A stretch of 7,746 nt of DNA, taken from Betaproteobacteria bacterium. GTDB lineage: Bacteria; Pseudomonadota; Gammaproteobacteria; Burkholderiales; Thiobacillaceae. The stretch covers positions 1-7,746 of the forward strand of contig JAIFLB010000069.1 in NCBI GenBank assembly GCA_020049245.1, given 5' to 3'. Shown here in pieces: positions 1 to 5,438 of this stretch (positions are counted from its first letter, which is position 1; each line of letters starts with the position of its first letter). Below the pieces are notes generated by a model. The model did no database searches. It was not told the origin of the DNA and worked only from the letters and a program-made list of their open reading frames with translations. The translations under genes were made by a program, and so were the position numbers.

Positions 1-7
1 GGGAGGG

Positions 8-57
8 GCGCTCTCATCTGGCGCACCGTGCCCGGCACGGGTTAAACAGATGAGCGC
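8..57 (-). promoter_or_regulatory. Riboswitch expression platform: alternative hairpin
   Basis: Downstream of the aptamer (minus strand), CTCATCTG (54-47) is perfectly complementary to CAGATGAG (20-13). The stem can extend through GCG (57-55) and CGC (10-8) past a two-base bulge. Inside it sits a second hairpin, CCGTGC (40-35) with GCACGG (31-26) and a three-base loop. The 3' pseudoknot strand of the aptamer (57-52) also has an exact second partner GAGCGC at 13-8, identical to its aptamer partner at 109-104. The two folds therefore exclude each other, as expected of a switch. No U-run follows within the window, so I cannot tell whether it acts on translation or on termination. Confidence 0.6.
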
Positions 58-115
58 AGTTTTGAACCGAGCCTAAGGGCGGTCTTTTCAGGCCGAACTT
101 GCAGCGCTCCTCGGA
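47..115 (-). promoter_or_regulatory. S-adenosylhomocysteine (SAH) riboswitch aptamer
   Basis: Read on the minus strand, this leader has the landmarks of the SAH riboswitch. CCGAGGAGCGCTGCAAG (114-98) is followed by a variable arm, then AGGCTCGG (74-67), TTCAAAA, and GCGCTCA (57-51). CCGAG (114-110) pairs with CTCGG (71-67) as P1. GAGCGC (109-104) pairs perfectly with GCGCTC (57-52) as the pseudoknot. The short CGG/CTG stem around TTCAAAA fits the small helix between them. The order and wording closely resemble the Ralstonia-type SAH aptamer as I remember it. In known cases this RNA binds SAH and turns on SAH recycling genes, usually ahcY, sometimes with metF or metK. It lies just downstream of a TATAAT box whose predicted start (about 117-118) is at the aptamer's 5' edge. 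The controlled gene is outside the window to the left. An Rfam covariance search was not possible here. Confidence 0.9.
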
Positions 116-123
116 GGCTGGCG

Positions 124-151
124 ATTATAGCCAAGTCCTTTGCGTTTTCGA
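124..151 (-). promoter_or_regulatory. Sigma70-type promoter for the SAH riboswitch leader
   Basis: On the minus strand there is a perfect -10 box TATAAT (129-124). It is preceded by a 16-base spacer and TCGAAA (151-146), which matches 4 of 6 positions of TTGACA. The predicted transcription start is about 117-118, immediately before the riboswitch P1 helix, so position and function agree. The -10 box overlaps the TAA stop codon (127-125) of the upstream cysteine-cluster gene, so the promoter sits inside the end of that gene. The perfect -10 and its spacing are seen directly; promoter activity is inferred. Confidence 0.65.
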
Positions 152-412
152 GACAGGACTCGGTTGCGTGGCAAATTCCAGTTGTGTCAGCCAGGCCAAC
201 GCATGCGCAGCGTCCGTGCCGCACATTTCGGGACTGGCTTGCAACCCCGCGCAGCAGGACGGGCGTTCCGGGTGGTCAAAGATCAGGCAGCGCTCATTTG
301 CATCGAGTTGCACGCAGCGCACTCCGGCTGGTTTGCCCAGCGGCATGCCGGGAATCGGGCTGGAAATCGACGGGGCGATGCAGCAGGCGCCGCAATGCGG
401 ACGACACGAGAT
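125..412 (-). CDS. YkgJ-type cysteine-cluster (zinc/iron-chelating) small protein, start codon non-canonical
   Basis: The minus-strand frame ending at TAA 127-125 encodes a protein with the pattern SCRPHCGACC, PSISSPIPGMPLGKPAGVRC, DANERC, HPERPSCC and SPEMCG. That is the cysteine arrangement of the small YkgJ-like putative metal-chelating family. The biochemical role of the family is not well defined. Counting from position 412 gives 95 codons, the usual length for this subfamily, with Cys at 3, 7, 10, 11, 33, 42, 53, 54 and 64. The only in-frame ATG (346-344) would remove the first cysteine motif and is unlikely to be the true start. Where relatives have ATG before SCRP, this sequence has ATC (412-410), and no ATG, GTG, TTG or clear ribosome site is near. 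The frame overlaps the response-regulator frame by 119 bases. Possible explanations are a point mutation or sequencing error in the start codon, a rare ATC start, or decay. Confidence 0.72.
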   Translation of the reverse strand: MSCRPHCGACCIAPSISSPIPGMPLGKPAGVRCVQLDANERCLIFDHPERPSCCAGLQASPEMCGTDAAHALAWLTQLEFATQPSPVSKTQRTWL

Positions 413-1019
413 GCTGCAACACCAGCGTGGCGACCTGCACCCGGTTGTGGAAGTTGAGCTTCTGCATGATGTTGGCCAGATGGTTGCGCACGGTGTTGTC
501 AGACAGATTCAGTTTGCCGCCGATCACCTTGTTGCTGAAGCCTTGCGCCACGTATTCGGCAATCTCCAGTTCACGCACCGATAACTTGGCCAGTGGATCC
601 TCGCCGCTGGAGCGGGTCAGCTTCTGCACGACAGCAGGAGGAAACGCGCCGGCATCCTGCAAGACCATGCCGATGGCATGCGAAATCTGGTCTGAATCGG
701 AAGATTTCAGCAGATAGCCATCGACACCGGCATCGACTGCGGCACGAATTTCATCATCGCCATCTTCCACGGTGAGCACGATGACTTTCATGCCTGCGGC
801 TTTCAACAGTGGAGCAATGTCCAGGCCATCACCATCCGGCAGACTGCGATCCAGGATCGCGACATCGGCTTTGCCGCCCTCGTTCAGCCAGAGGCGCGCG
901 CTGGCCAGATCGGCACACTCGCCGGAAATGCTGAAGTCCCCTTCATTTTCGAGGGAGCGTCGCACACCGAGTCGCAGTAGCGGGTGATCGTCGATGAGCA
1001 GAATGCGGATTGAATTCAT
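294..1019 (-). CDS. NarL/FixJ-family response regulator (REC + LuxR-type HTH)
   Basis: A two-component transcription regulator. The receiver domain covers about residues 4-120, with acidic residues D10/D11, phosphoacceptor D57 in ILDRSLPDGDG, the switch threonine T83 in VLT and lysine K105 in LLKSS. A linker leads to a LuxR-type helix-turn-helix at about 145-200, including LSVRELEIAEYVAQGFSNK and the recognition segment LSDNTVRNHL. A GAGG ribosome site (1031-1028) lies 8 bases from the ATG. No sensor kinase is in the window, so the signal and targets are unknown. Homology appears to end near residue 206. The last 35 residues (from SALRRLLH) are read out of frame from the cysteine-cluster gene and look like read-through rather than a domain. 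The typical family length is about 205-220, against 241 here. It follows greB by 70 bases with no terminator seen, so co-transcription with greB is possible. Confidence 0.9.
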   Translation of the reverse strand: MNSIRILLIDDHPLLRLGVRRSLENEGDFSISGECADLASARLWLNEGGKADVAILDRSLPDGDGLDIAPLLKAAGMKVIVLTVEDGDDEIRAAVDAGVDGYLLKSSDSDQISHAIGMVLQDAGAFPPAVVQKLTRSSGEDPLAKLSVRELEIAEYVAQGFSNKVIGGKLNLSDNTVRNHLANIMQKLNFHNRVQVATLVLQHLVSSALRRLLHRPVDFQPDSRHAAGQTSRSALRATRCK

Positions 1020-1089
1020 GGATATGGCCTCGTGTTAGCGTGCATGAATGCTTTTAAATAAAGGCAAATGTGCTGAAGCAGAGTGTGCA

Positions 1090-1647
1090 TCAATCCAGCG
1101 TTTTGTACTCGATGTTGATGACTTCCAGTTCACGCACGCCGCCCGGGGCGGGGAAGCGCACGCTGTCGCCGATGCGCGCTTTGAGCAAGGCGCGCGCCAG
1201 TGGCGAAATCCAGGAAATGCGGCCGCGAGCGGGATCGGTTTCATCCAGACCGACGATGCTGTAACTCGCTTCGATGCCAGATTCGTCCCGCACCGCAATG
1301 GTGGCGCCAAAAAAGATGATATCGGTGTTGCACTGATCAAGTGGGTCGACGACCAGCGCGTTTTCCAGCCGTTTGGTCAGGAAACGGATGCGGCGGTCGA
1401 TTTCGCGCAGGCGTTTCTTGCCGTAGATGTAGTCGCCGTTTTCGGAACGGTCGCCGTTGCCGGCAGCCCAGGAAACGATGCTGACCACTTCCGGGCGTTC
1501 GCTGCGCACCAGCTGCGAAAGCTCCGCCTGCATGCGGGCGTGACCAGCTGGCGTCATGTAGTTCTTGCTTCCGGCCGGCAGGGCGGGCAGCCCGATTTCC
1601 TCGTCTTCGTCCTCGGTTGTGCTTTCACGCACAAAAGCCTTGTTCAT
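1090..1647 (-). CDS. greB: Transcription elongation factor GreB
   Basis: GreB binds in the secondary channel of RNA polymerase and stimulates cleavage of backtracked transcripts. The 185-residue product has the GreA/GreB N-terminal coiled coil at about 32-101. This includes the acidic tip GNGDRSENGDY, in which D66 and E69 correspond to the catalytic-site acidic pair of Gre factors. The GreB-type stretch KKRLREIDRRIRFLTKRLE comes next. The C-terminal FKBP-like domain covers about 110-183 and contains ISPLARALL. Compared with the 158-residue E. coli protein it has an N-terminal extension of about 27 residues that is acidic (TEDEDEE) and then LPALPAGSKNYMTP. The MNKAF start and this extension are common in betaproteobacterial GreB. 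The ribosome site is weak (AGGA about 14 bases upstream). It lies 45 bases downstream of mlaA on the same strand and may share its transcript. Confidence 0.95.
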   Translation of the reverse strand: MNKAFVRESTTEDEDEEIGLPALPAGSKNYMTPAGHARMQAELSQLVRSERPEVVSIVSWAAGNGDRSENGDYIYGKKRLREIDRRIRFLTKRLENALVVDPLDQCNTDIIFFGATIAVRDESGIEASYSIVGLDETDPARGRISWISPLARALLKARIGDSVRFPAPGGVRELEVINIEYKTLD

Positions 1648-1692
1648 GCGATTGCAGCTATTCCTGGATTTTTCGTTGGCTTGTTCGCCGGA

Positions 1693-2385
1693 TTACTCGT
1701 CTTCGAGTGGAGGATTGCCATCGAATACCAGACTTTTCCGGCGCTCAAGATAGAAGTCACGCGAGAACTCGTAATTGTCCAGCGCAGCAGCATCGACCGC
1801 CCGTTTGGCTTCCAGCAGATCCGCACGGAGCGCTACCAGACGTAAGACCATAACTGGGTTGCGGGTGGCTACATCATCATGTGTTCGCACTAGGTCGGTA
1901 TGTCTGGAATCAACCACAAACCCTGCCGTATCGCGCAGATTGCTCGGGCCGATGAAAGGCAGCACAAGATAGGGGCCGCTGCCAGCGCCCCAGCGTCCCA
2001 TGGTCTGGCCGAAATCTTCATTGTGTTTTTTCAGGCCCATTTCGCTGGCGACATCGAGCAAGCCGAAAATGCCGATCGTGCTGTTGAACACCAGGCGCAT
2101 GAAGTCGCGCGAGGTTTGTTCCAGCTTGAGTTGAAGAATGTCGTTGGCAACCACCGTGACATCGTCGAGATTGGAGAAAAAATTGCGGATCCCGGTTTCA
2201 GCAATATCCGGGGTCACCTTTTTGTAGCCTTTGGCAATGGGGATGAGAACGGCCTGATCGACCCCCTCATTGAAGCTGTGGATAGCCCGGTTCATCGGTT
2301 CAAGCGGGTCGAGCACTTCACCACGGGCGGCGCAACCGGTGAGTACCAGGCTGATTGTCAGAAGTAAGGGTGTCTTGGCAAGCAT
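1693..2385 (-). CDS. mlaA: MlaA (VacJ) family outer-membrane phospholipid-trafficking lipoprotein
   Basis: MlaA is the outer-membrane component of the Mla system, which removes mislocalised phospholipids from the outer leaflet and passes them towards the inner membrane through the MlaC carrier. The 230-residue protein starts with a lipoprotein signal, MLAKTPLLLTISLVLTGC, giving lipobox LTGC and lipidated C18. The MlaA domain follows with hallmark stretches DPLEPMNRAIHSFN (26-39), RNFFSNLDD, RDFMRLVFNSTIGIFGLLDVA, EDFGQTMGRWG and GPYLVLPFIGPSNLRD. Length matches the family. The C-terminal tail FDGNPPLEDE is acidic. No other mla genes (mlaBCDEF) are in view; upstream is the divergent intergenic region, so this appears to be the first gene of a minus-strand run with greB. 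No strong Shine-Dalgarno was found before the ATG (2385-2383). Confidence 0.93.
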   Translation of the reverse strand: MLAKTPLLLTISLVLTGCAARGEVLDPLEPMNRAIHSFNEGVDQAVLIPIAKGYKKVTPDIAETGIRNFFSNLDDVTVVANDILQLKLEQTSRDFMRLVFNSTIGIFGLLDVASEMGLKKHNEDFGQTMGRWGAGSGPYLVLPFIGPSNLRDTAGFVVDSRHTDLVRTHDDVATRNPVMVLRLVALRADLLEAKRAVDAAALDNYEFSRDFYLERRKSLVFDGNPPLEDE

Positions 2386-2517
2386 GTTGATGTCTGAAAC
2401 TTGGGAGCGTTAACTTTAACTATCGACCTGCCAGCATATTACTTGAGCTGTTCGTGTCTGGTGCAGGATGCTTAAAGCTAACCGCGCTATTCTATGAATC
2501 CCACGTTTGACGCGAGG

Positions 2518-2547
2518 TTGACCCTGGAGCAATGGCATGGCGACAAT
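2518..2547 (+). promoter_or_regulatory. Candidate sigma70 promoter for the two small plus-strand genes
   Basis: TTGACC (2518-2523) and GACAAT (2542-2547) are separated by 18 bases. They match the -35 and -10 consensus at 5 and 4 of 6 positions. The predicted start is about 2553-2555, giving a leader of about 26 bases before the ATG at 2580. An inverted repeat, CCTGGA (2523-2528) and TCCAGG (2547-2552), brackets the spacer and -10 box and could be an operator. This is read from consensus only. Confidence 0.35.
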
Positions 2548-2556
2548 CCAGGTATT

Positions 2557-2568
2557 TATTGATCAATA
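2557..2568. promoter_or_regulatory. Perfect 12-bp palindrome next to the ribosome site
   Basis: TATTGATCAATA is a perfect 12-bp palindrome. It lies just after the predicted transcription start and abuts the AGGA ribosome site (2568-2571) of the first small gene. A protein bound here could block initiation. It is short enough to be chance, and no regulator can be assigned. Confidence 0.25.
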
Positions 2569-2579
2569 GGACTCGCACC

Positions 2580-2864
2580 ATGAATACCGAAGCTGAATTG
2601 TCCAAAGAACAACAAATCATGCGTGCCATGCGTAAAACGCTGACTTCCATCGTGCGGGACGCAGCACCAAGAGATGGAATGCCGAGTCCATTTTCACCCG
2701 ATACGGTGGAAAATATTCGCATGTGTCTCGGCCTGATTTCGGCACGGGAAGCTGAATTGGCTGAGAACCTGGGTTTTTCCCGCAACGAGCGACCAAGTTA
2801 TTCAGATGAAGAACAGACTGCGAAACCGATGCAGTTTGTCCCGCCTGGCAAGAAGTTGAACTGA
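2580..2864 (+). CDS. Small conserved-looking protein of unknown function
   Basis: The 94-residue product is soluble, with no signal peptide or membrane segment. It has a helical first half (AELSKEQQIMRAMRKTLTSI) and a segment SPFSPDTVENIRMCLGLISA leading to an acidic helix REAELAENLG. A polar tail ends PPGKKLN. I recall similar short proteins in betaproteobacteria, some under doubtful names, but no function I would assign. The start at 2580 is chosen because AGGA (2568-2571) lies 8 bases upstream. A further in-frame ATG at 2532 would add 16 residues but overlaps the candidate promoter and lacks a ribosome site. The stop overlaps the next start as TGATG (2862-2866), so the two small genes are probably translationally coupled. 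It is divergent from mlaA and upstream of the polysaccharide genes on the same strand. Confidence 0.8.
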   Translation: MNTEAELSKEQQIMRAMRKTLTSIVRDAAPRDGMPSPFSPDTVENIRMCLGLISAREAELAENLGFSRNERPSYSDEEQTAKPMQFVPPGKKLN

Positions 2865-3118
2865 TGGCAGAGGCAATCGCCAGTCTGGTTTCCGATTCTG
2901 AGTCACCCGTGGTGAGAACTGGTTATGTGGTGATTTACTCGCCAAAACGGGGTAATCGCAAACGCTTCCCGGAAAACTGCGTCACCCTGTATGCCTCCGA
3001 GGCAGCCGCGCTGGCAGCGTCACAACCGGAACTGGGCCATTACGCAGCGGTAGCCTCCGGACCTTCCCGTTCATCGGAAGGGTTTCGGGTGTTTTATCTG
3101 GTGCGTTGGCTGGATTGA
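2864..3118 (+). CDS. Small protein of unknown function, coupled to the preceding gene
   Basis: The 84-residue product has no signal peptide or transmembrane segment. Visible blocks are TGYVVIYSPKRGNRKRFPENCV (positions 19-40), an alanine-rich helix ASEAAALAAS, and a C-terminal block GPSRSSEGFRVFYLVRWLD. Alternating strand-like hydrophobic stretches at 21-26 and 75-82 around a helix suggest a compact alpha/beta fold; this is an inference. The basic patch KRGNRKR could bind nucleic acid or another anionic partner, which is equally unproven. Its ATG overlaps the TGA of the previous gene by one base, so it is almost certainly expressed with it. A gap of 116 bases follows before the export lipoprotein, with its own promoter candidate. 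I do not recognise a named family. Confidence 0.8.
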   Translation: MAEAIASLVSDSESPVVRTGYVVIYSPKRGNRKRFPENCVTLYASEAAALAASQPELGHYAAVASGPSRSSEGFRVFYLVRWLD

Positions 3119-3129
3119 AAGCTGTTTTT

Positions 3130-3151
3130 AATCTGGCAAGTAGAATCTGGC
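3130..3151 (+). repeat. Direct repeat AATCTGGC x2
   Basis: The 8-base word AATCTGGC occurs at 3130-3137 and 3144-3151, 14 bases apart start to start. It lies in the gap upstream of the export lipoprotein gene and about 35-55 bases upstream of the candidate extended -10 element. It could be a tandem regulator site or chance. Confidence 0.3.
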
Positions 3152-3185
3152 TCAAGTTTTCTAAAAAATGGCCGTTCATGCCTTG

Positions 3186-3194
3186 TGGCATAAT
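3186..3194 (+). promoter_or_regulatory. Candidate extended -10 promoter for the polysaccharide export gene
   Basis: TGGCATAAT fits the extended -10 form TGn followed by a hexamer matching TATAAT at 5 of 6 positions. No good -35 box is found at 16-18 bases, which is tolerated for extended -10 promoters. The predicted start is about 3200, giving a leader of about 35 bases before ATG 3235. The element overlaps a small perfect inverted repeat, ATGCC (3178-3182) and GGCAT (3187-3191). No sigma54 GG-N10-GC element was found in this gap. Confidence 0.4.
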
Positions 3195-3234
3195 CCGCCG
3201 CGTTTTTTTCAATATCAGTGCTGGGAGTTCGCAA

Positions 3235-3843
3235 ATGAAACGCTACTTGTTGCCTGTCATGCTGGCAGGTCTGCTGACCGCCTGCGCAAGCGGCCCGGTT
3301 TTCCCTCCTGCTCCGGCCAAGGCTACGGATAATGCGAGTTGGTATTACCTACTCGGCCCGGGTGATTCAGTGAGTGTTTTTGTCTGGGGCAACCCTGAGG
3401 TTTCCGGTTCTTTCACGATCCGACCCGATGGCATGATGACCATGAATCTGGTTGAGGATCTGCCGGCGACCGGAAAAACGCCGACTCAACTGGCGCGCGA
3501 AATTGAAAAAATTCTGGCTCGCTACATTCAGGATCCCGTTGTCACCGTAATGGTAGGCGGTGGTGTCGGGCCTTATAGCCAGCAGATCAGAGTCCTTGGC
3601 GAGGCGGCTAAGCCGCAAGCGCTGAACTATCGTGAGCAAATGTCGCTTGTGGATTTGATGATCGCCGTCGGCGGCATCACCGATTTCGCAGCTGGCAACA
3701 AGGCCAGCATCCTGCGTGTAGTTGACGGCAAGCCGCAGCAGTTCGGCGTCAGAATAGAAGATCTACTTAAGGGCGGCGATGTGTCAGCCAATGTGGATAT
3801 GCGGCCTGGCGATGTCCTGATCATTCCGGAAAGCTGGTTCTAA
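3235..3843 (+). CDS. Outer-membrane polysaccharide export lipoprotein, XrtA/PEP-CTERM-associated (Wza class)
   Basis: A Wza-class protein that would form or seed the outer-membrane/periplasmic channel for exopolysaccharide. The 202-residue product starts with a lipoprotein signal, MKRYLLPVMLAGLLTAC, with lipidated C17. A Poly_export domain follows at about 36-110, with YYLLGPGDSVSVFVWGNPEV, RPDGMMTMNLVEDL and IQDPVVTVMV. One SLBB domain lies at about 117-165, with IRVLGEAAKPQALNY and LVDLMIAVGGITDFA. The end is DMRPGDVLIIPESWF. It is much shorter than E. coli Wza (about 380 aa), as usual for the PEP-CTERM-associated export family. The start at 3235 is chosen over the in-frame ATG at 3106, because it gives the signal peptide and has GGGAG (3223-3227) 7 bases upstream; the earlier start overlaps the previous gene. 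It is the first gene of a four-gene plus-strand cluster, 43 bases before the chain-length gene. Confidence 0.92.
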   Translation: MKRYLLPVMLAGLLTACASGPVFPPAPAKATDNASWYYLLGPGDSVSVFVWGNPEVSGSFTIRPDGMMTMNLVEDLPATGKTPTQLAREIEKILARYIQDPVVTVMVGGGVGPYSQQIRVLGEAAKPQALNYREQMSLVDLMIAVGGITDFAAGNKASILRVVDGKPQQFGVRIEDLLKGGDVSANVDMRPGDVLIIPESWF

Positions 3844-3886
3844 CCATTTTTATGCAGGTATTTAATCGCGCCGGGAGTTCGTTCGG

Positions 3887-5425
3887 ATGAATGAAGCATT
3901 GGAGCAGATATTTGGCTATCTCCGGGCGGTCTGGCGAAAACGCTGGGTCGTGCTGGGTACAGCCTGGCTTGTCGCCTTGGTGGGTTGGGTTTACGTTTAT
4001 TTCCTGGAAAACAGATACGAAGCACAGGCGCGTGTTTACGTTGATACTCAGTCGCTATTGGCACCTCTGATGTCCGGGCTTGCGGTCCAGCCAAATACCG
4101 GGCAGCAGATCGCGATGGTGACTCGCACGTTGGCAAGCCGGCCCAACCTGGAAAAAGTGGCGCGGATGACTGATTTGGATTTGCGTGCGAAAACGCCCAA
4201 GCAACAGGAAATTCTCTATAACGACTTGGCCAAGGCGATCAGTTTGGCTGGCAGTGACCGGGAGAACCTGTACACCATCAAGTATCAGAATACGAATCCT
4301 GATGTCGCCAAACGAGTTGTGCAGGCATTGCTGACGATCTTCACTGAAAGCAGTCTTGGTGGTGCGCGCAAGAATATTTCTACCACCCAGAAATTTCTTG
4401 AGGATCAATTGGCCAGTTACCAAACGAAAATGCTGGAAAAGGAAAAAGAACTTGAGGCGTTCAAATTGCGCAATATCAATTCGATGCCGGGCCAGGGGGG
4501 TGATTTCTACTCTAAGCTGAATTCGATGGATCTGGCGCTCGAGCAGGCGAAGTTGGAGTTGGATGAAGCTTCCAACCGAAAGAAGCAGTTGCAGCAGCAA
4601 CTGGAAGATCAGGATGAAGTGCTCAGCATGCCAGCACCTGGTGGAGTGACCAGTTCCGCGCTGGATGGCCGTATCTCTGCATTGCAGTCTCAAGTCGATA
4701 ACCTGCGTTTGCGTTATACCGATCTGCATCCGGAGATTGCACGTACCAAGCAGTTGATTGATCGACTTCTGGAGCAGAAGAAACGTGAAGACGAAGAGTT
4801 GAAGGCGCAACCGCAGGGCGCAATCAAAGCGCAGAACCCGGTCTATCAGCAGCTTTCAGTCGCCATCGCGGAAGCGGATGCGAACGAGGCGGCAATGAAA
4901 GCGCGGGTCAAACAATTGCAAGGCAAACGCAATGCATTGTTCGGCTCGGCGGATAGCATTCCGGTCATTGAACATGATTTCGCGCAAATTCAGCGTGACC
5001 TTGGTGTGTTGAAGCAAAACTATGACGCTTTGTTGACGCGTCGTGAAACAGTGCTGATGTCAGGCGAGGTTGAAAGCAAAACCGACTCGGTCGAATTCAG
5101 GGTGATTGATCCGCCTCGCGTGCCGAACAAGCCGGCATGGCCCAATCGCCCGCTTTTTGTGACTGCAGTGCCTTTGGTCGGTATCGGTTTGGGCATTGCG
5201 CTTGCATTCCTGTTGTCGCAATTGCGGCCAAGTATTGATAACCGGCGTCAATTGCTCGATCTCACCAGCTTCCCTCTGCTTGGCATGGTTTCTATGATCC
5301 AGACTGAACAAGCGCAGAGCAAAAGGCGTCGTTCAAATCTGATGTATGTGGCGGGTAGCGCTGCGCTGGCCATGGCATTGCTGGCGCAGATCATTTACTA
5401 CCTCGTTCTTTCACCAGCGGCATAG
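3887..5425 (+). CDS. Polysaccharide chain-length determinant / BY-kinase adaptor, XrtA/PEP-CTERM type (Wzz class)
   Basis: An inner-membrane protein that sets polymer length and, in this class, activates the partner tyrosine kinase. The 512 residues show a cytosolic N-terminus, a first membrane segment at about 20-40 and a Wzz domain (RYEAQARVYVDTQSLLAPLM). A long periplasmic coiled coil covers about 160-345 (EDQLASYQTKMLEKEKELEAF and the Q/E-rich LEQAKLELDEASNRKKQLQQ). The GNVR-like segment IDPPRVPNKPAWPNRP (408-422) leads into a second membrane segment at about 423-445. A short basic cytosolic piece with KRRRS is followed by a third hydrophobic segment at about 485-507. The size fits the PEP-CTERM chain-length family, which is longer than classical Wzz (about 330 aa). 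GGGAG (3873-3877) lies 9 bases before the ATG. The next gene, the kinase, starts 14 bases after its stop, so the two are in one operon. Confidence 0.93.
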   Translation: MNEALEQIFGYLRAVWRKRWVVLGTAWLVALVGWVYVYFLENRYEAQARVYVDTQSLLAPLMSGLAVQPNTGQQIAMVTRTLASRPNLEKVARMTDLDLRAKTPKQQEILYNDLAKAISLAGSDRENLYTIKYQNTNPDVAKRVVQALLTIFTESSLGGARKNISTTQKFLEDQLASYQTKMLEKEKELEAFKLRNINSMPGQGGDFYSKLNSMDLALEQAKLELDEASNRKKQLQQQLEDQDEVLSMPAPGGVTSSALDGRISALQSQVDNLRLRYTDLHPEIARTKQLIDRLLEQKKREDEELKAQPQGAIKAQNPVYQQLSVAIAEADANEAAMKARVKQLQGKRNALFGSADSIPVIEHDFAQIQRDLGVLKQNYDALLTRRETVLMSGEVESKTDSVEFRVIDPPRVPNKPAWPNRPLFVTAVPLVGIGLGIALAFLLSQLRPSIDNRRQLLDLTSFPLLGMVSMIQTEQAQSKRRRSNLMYVAGSAALAMALLAQIIYYLVLSPAA

Positions 5426-5438
5426 GCCAGGAGGCGAT

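Noticed and set aside
26..40. Hairpin CCGTGC/GCACGG considered as an independent terminator
   Set aside because: No T-run follows on either strand; it is better explained as the nested hairpin of the riboswitch expression platform.
42..224. Minus-strand frame of 60 codons covering the riboswitch
   Set aside because: It overlaps both the cysteine-cluster gene and a structured leader RNA; the product looks like translated RNA structure, not a protein.
99..717. Plus-strand frames of 161 and 177 codons across the left end
   Set aside because: They lie opposite the response regulator, the cysteine-cluster gene and the riboswitch, and their products are Arg/Ser/Cys-rich without family resemblance.
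1048..1845. Long plus-strand open frame (265 codons) opposite greB and the end of mlaA
   Set aside because: It is antisense to two clearly recognised genes and has no recognisable domain or ribosome site; it follows from their codon bias.
3178..3209. Possible intrinsic terminator: hairpin ATGCC/GGCAT followed by seven T
   Set aside because: The stem is only 5 bp and 11 bases separate it from the T-run, so it lacks the geometry of a terminator.
3119..3234. Sigma54 promoter for the polysaccharide genes
   Set aside because: TGGCA words are present at 3134 and 3186, but the GC doublet is not at the required distance from either GG.
4055..4810. Minus-strand open frame of 251 codons opposite the chain-length gene
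   Set aside because: Low-complexity L/Q/R-rich product antisense to the coiled-coil part of a confident gene; a shadow frame.
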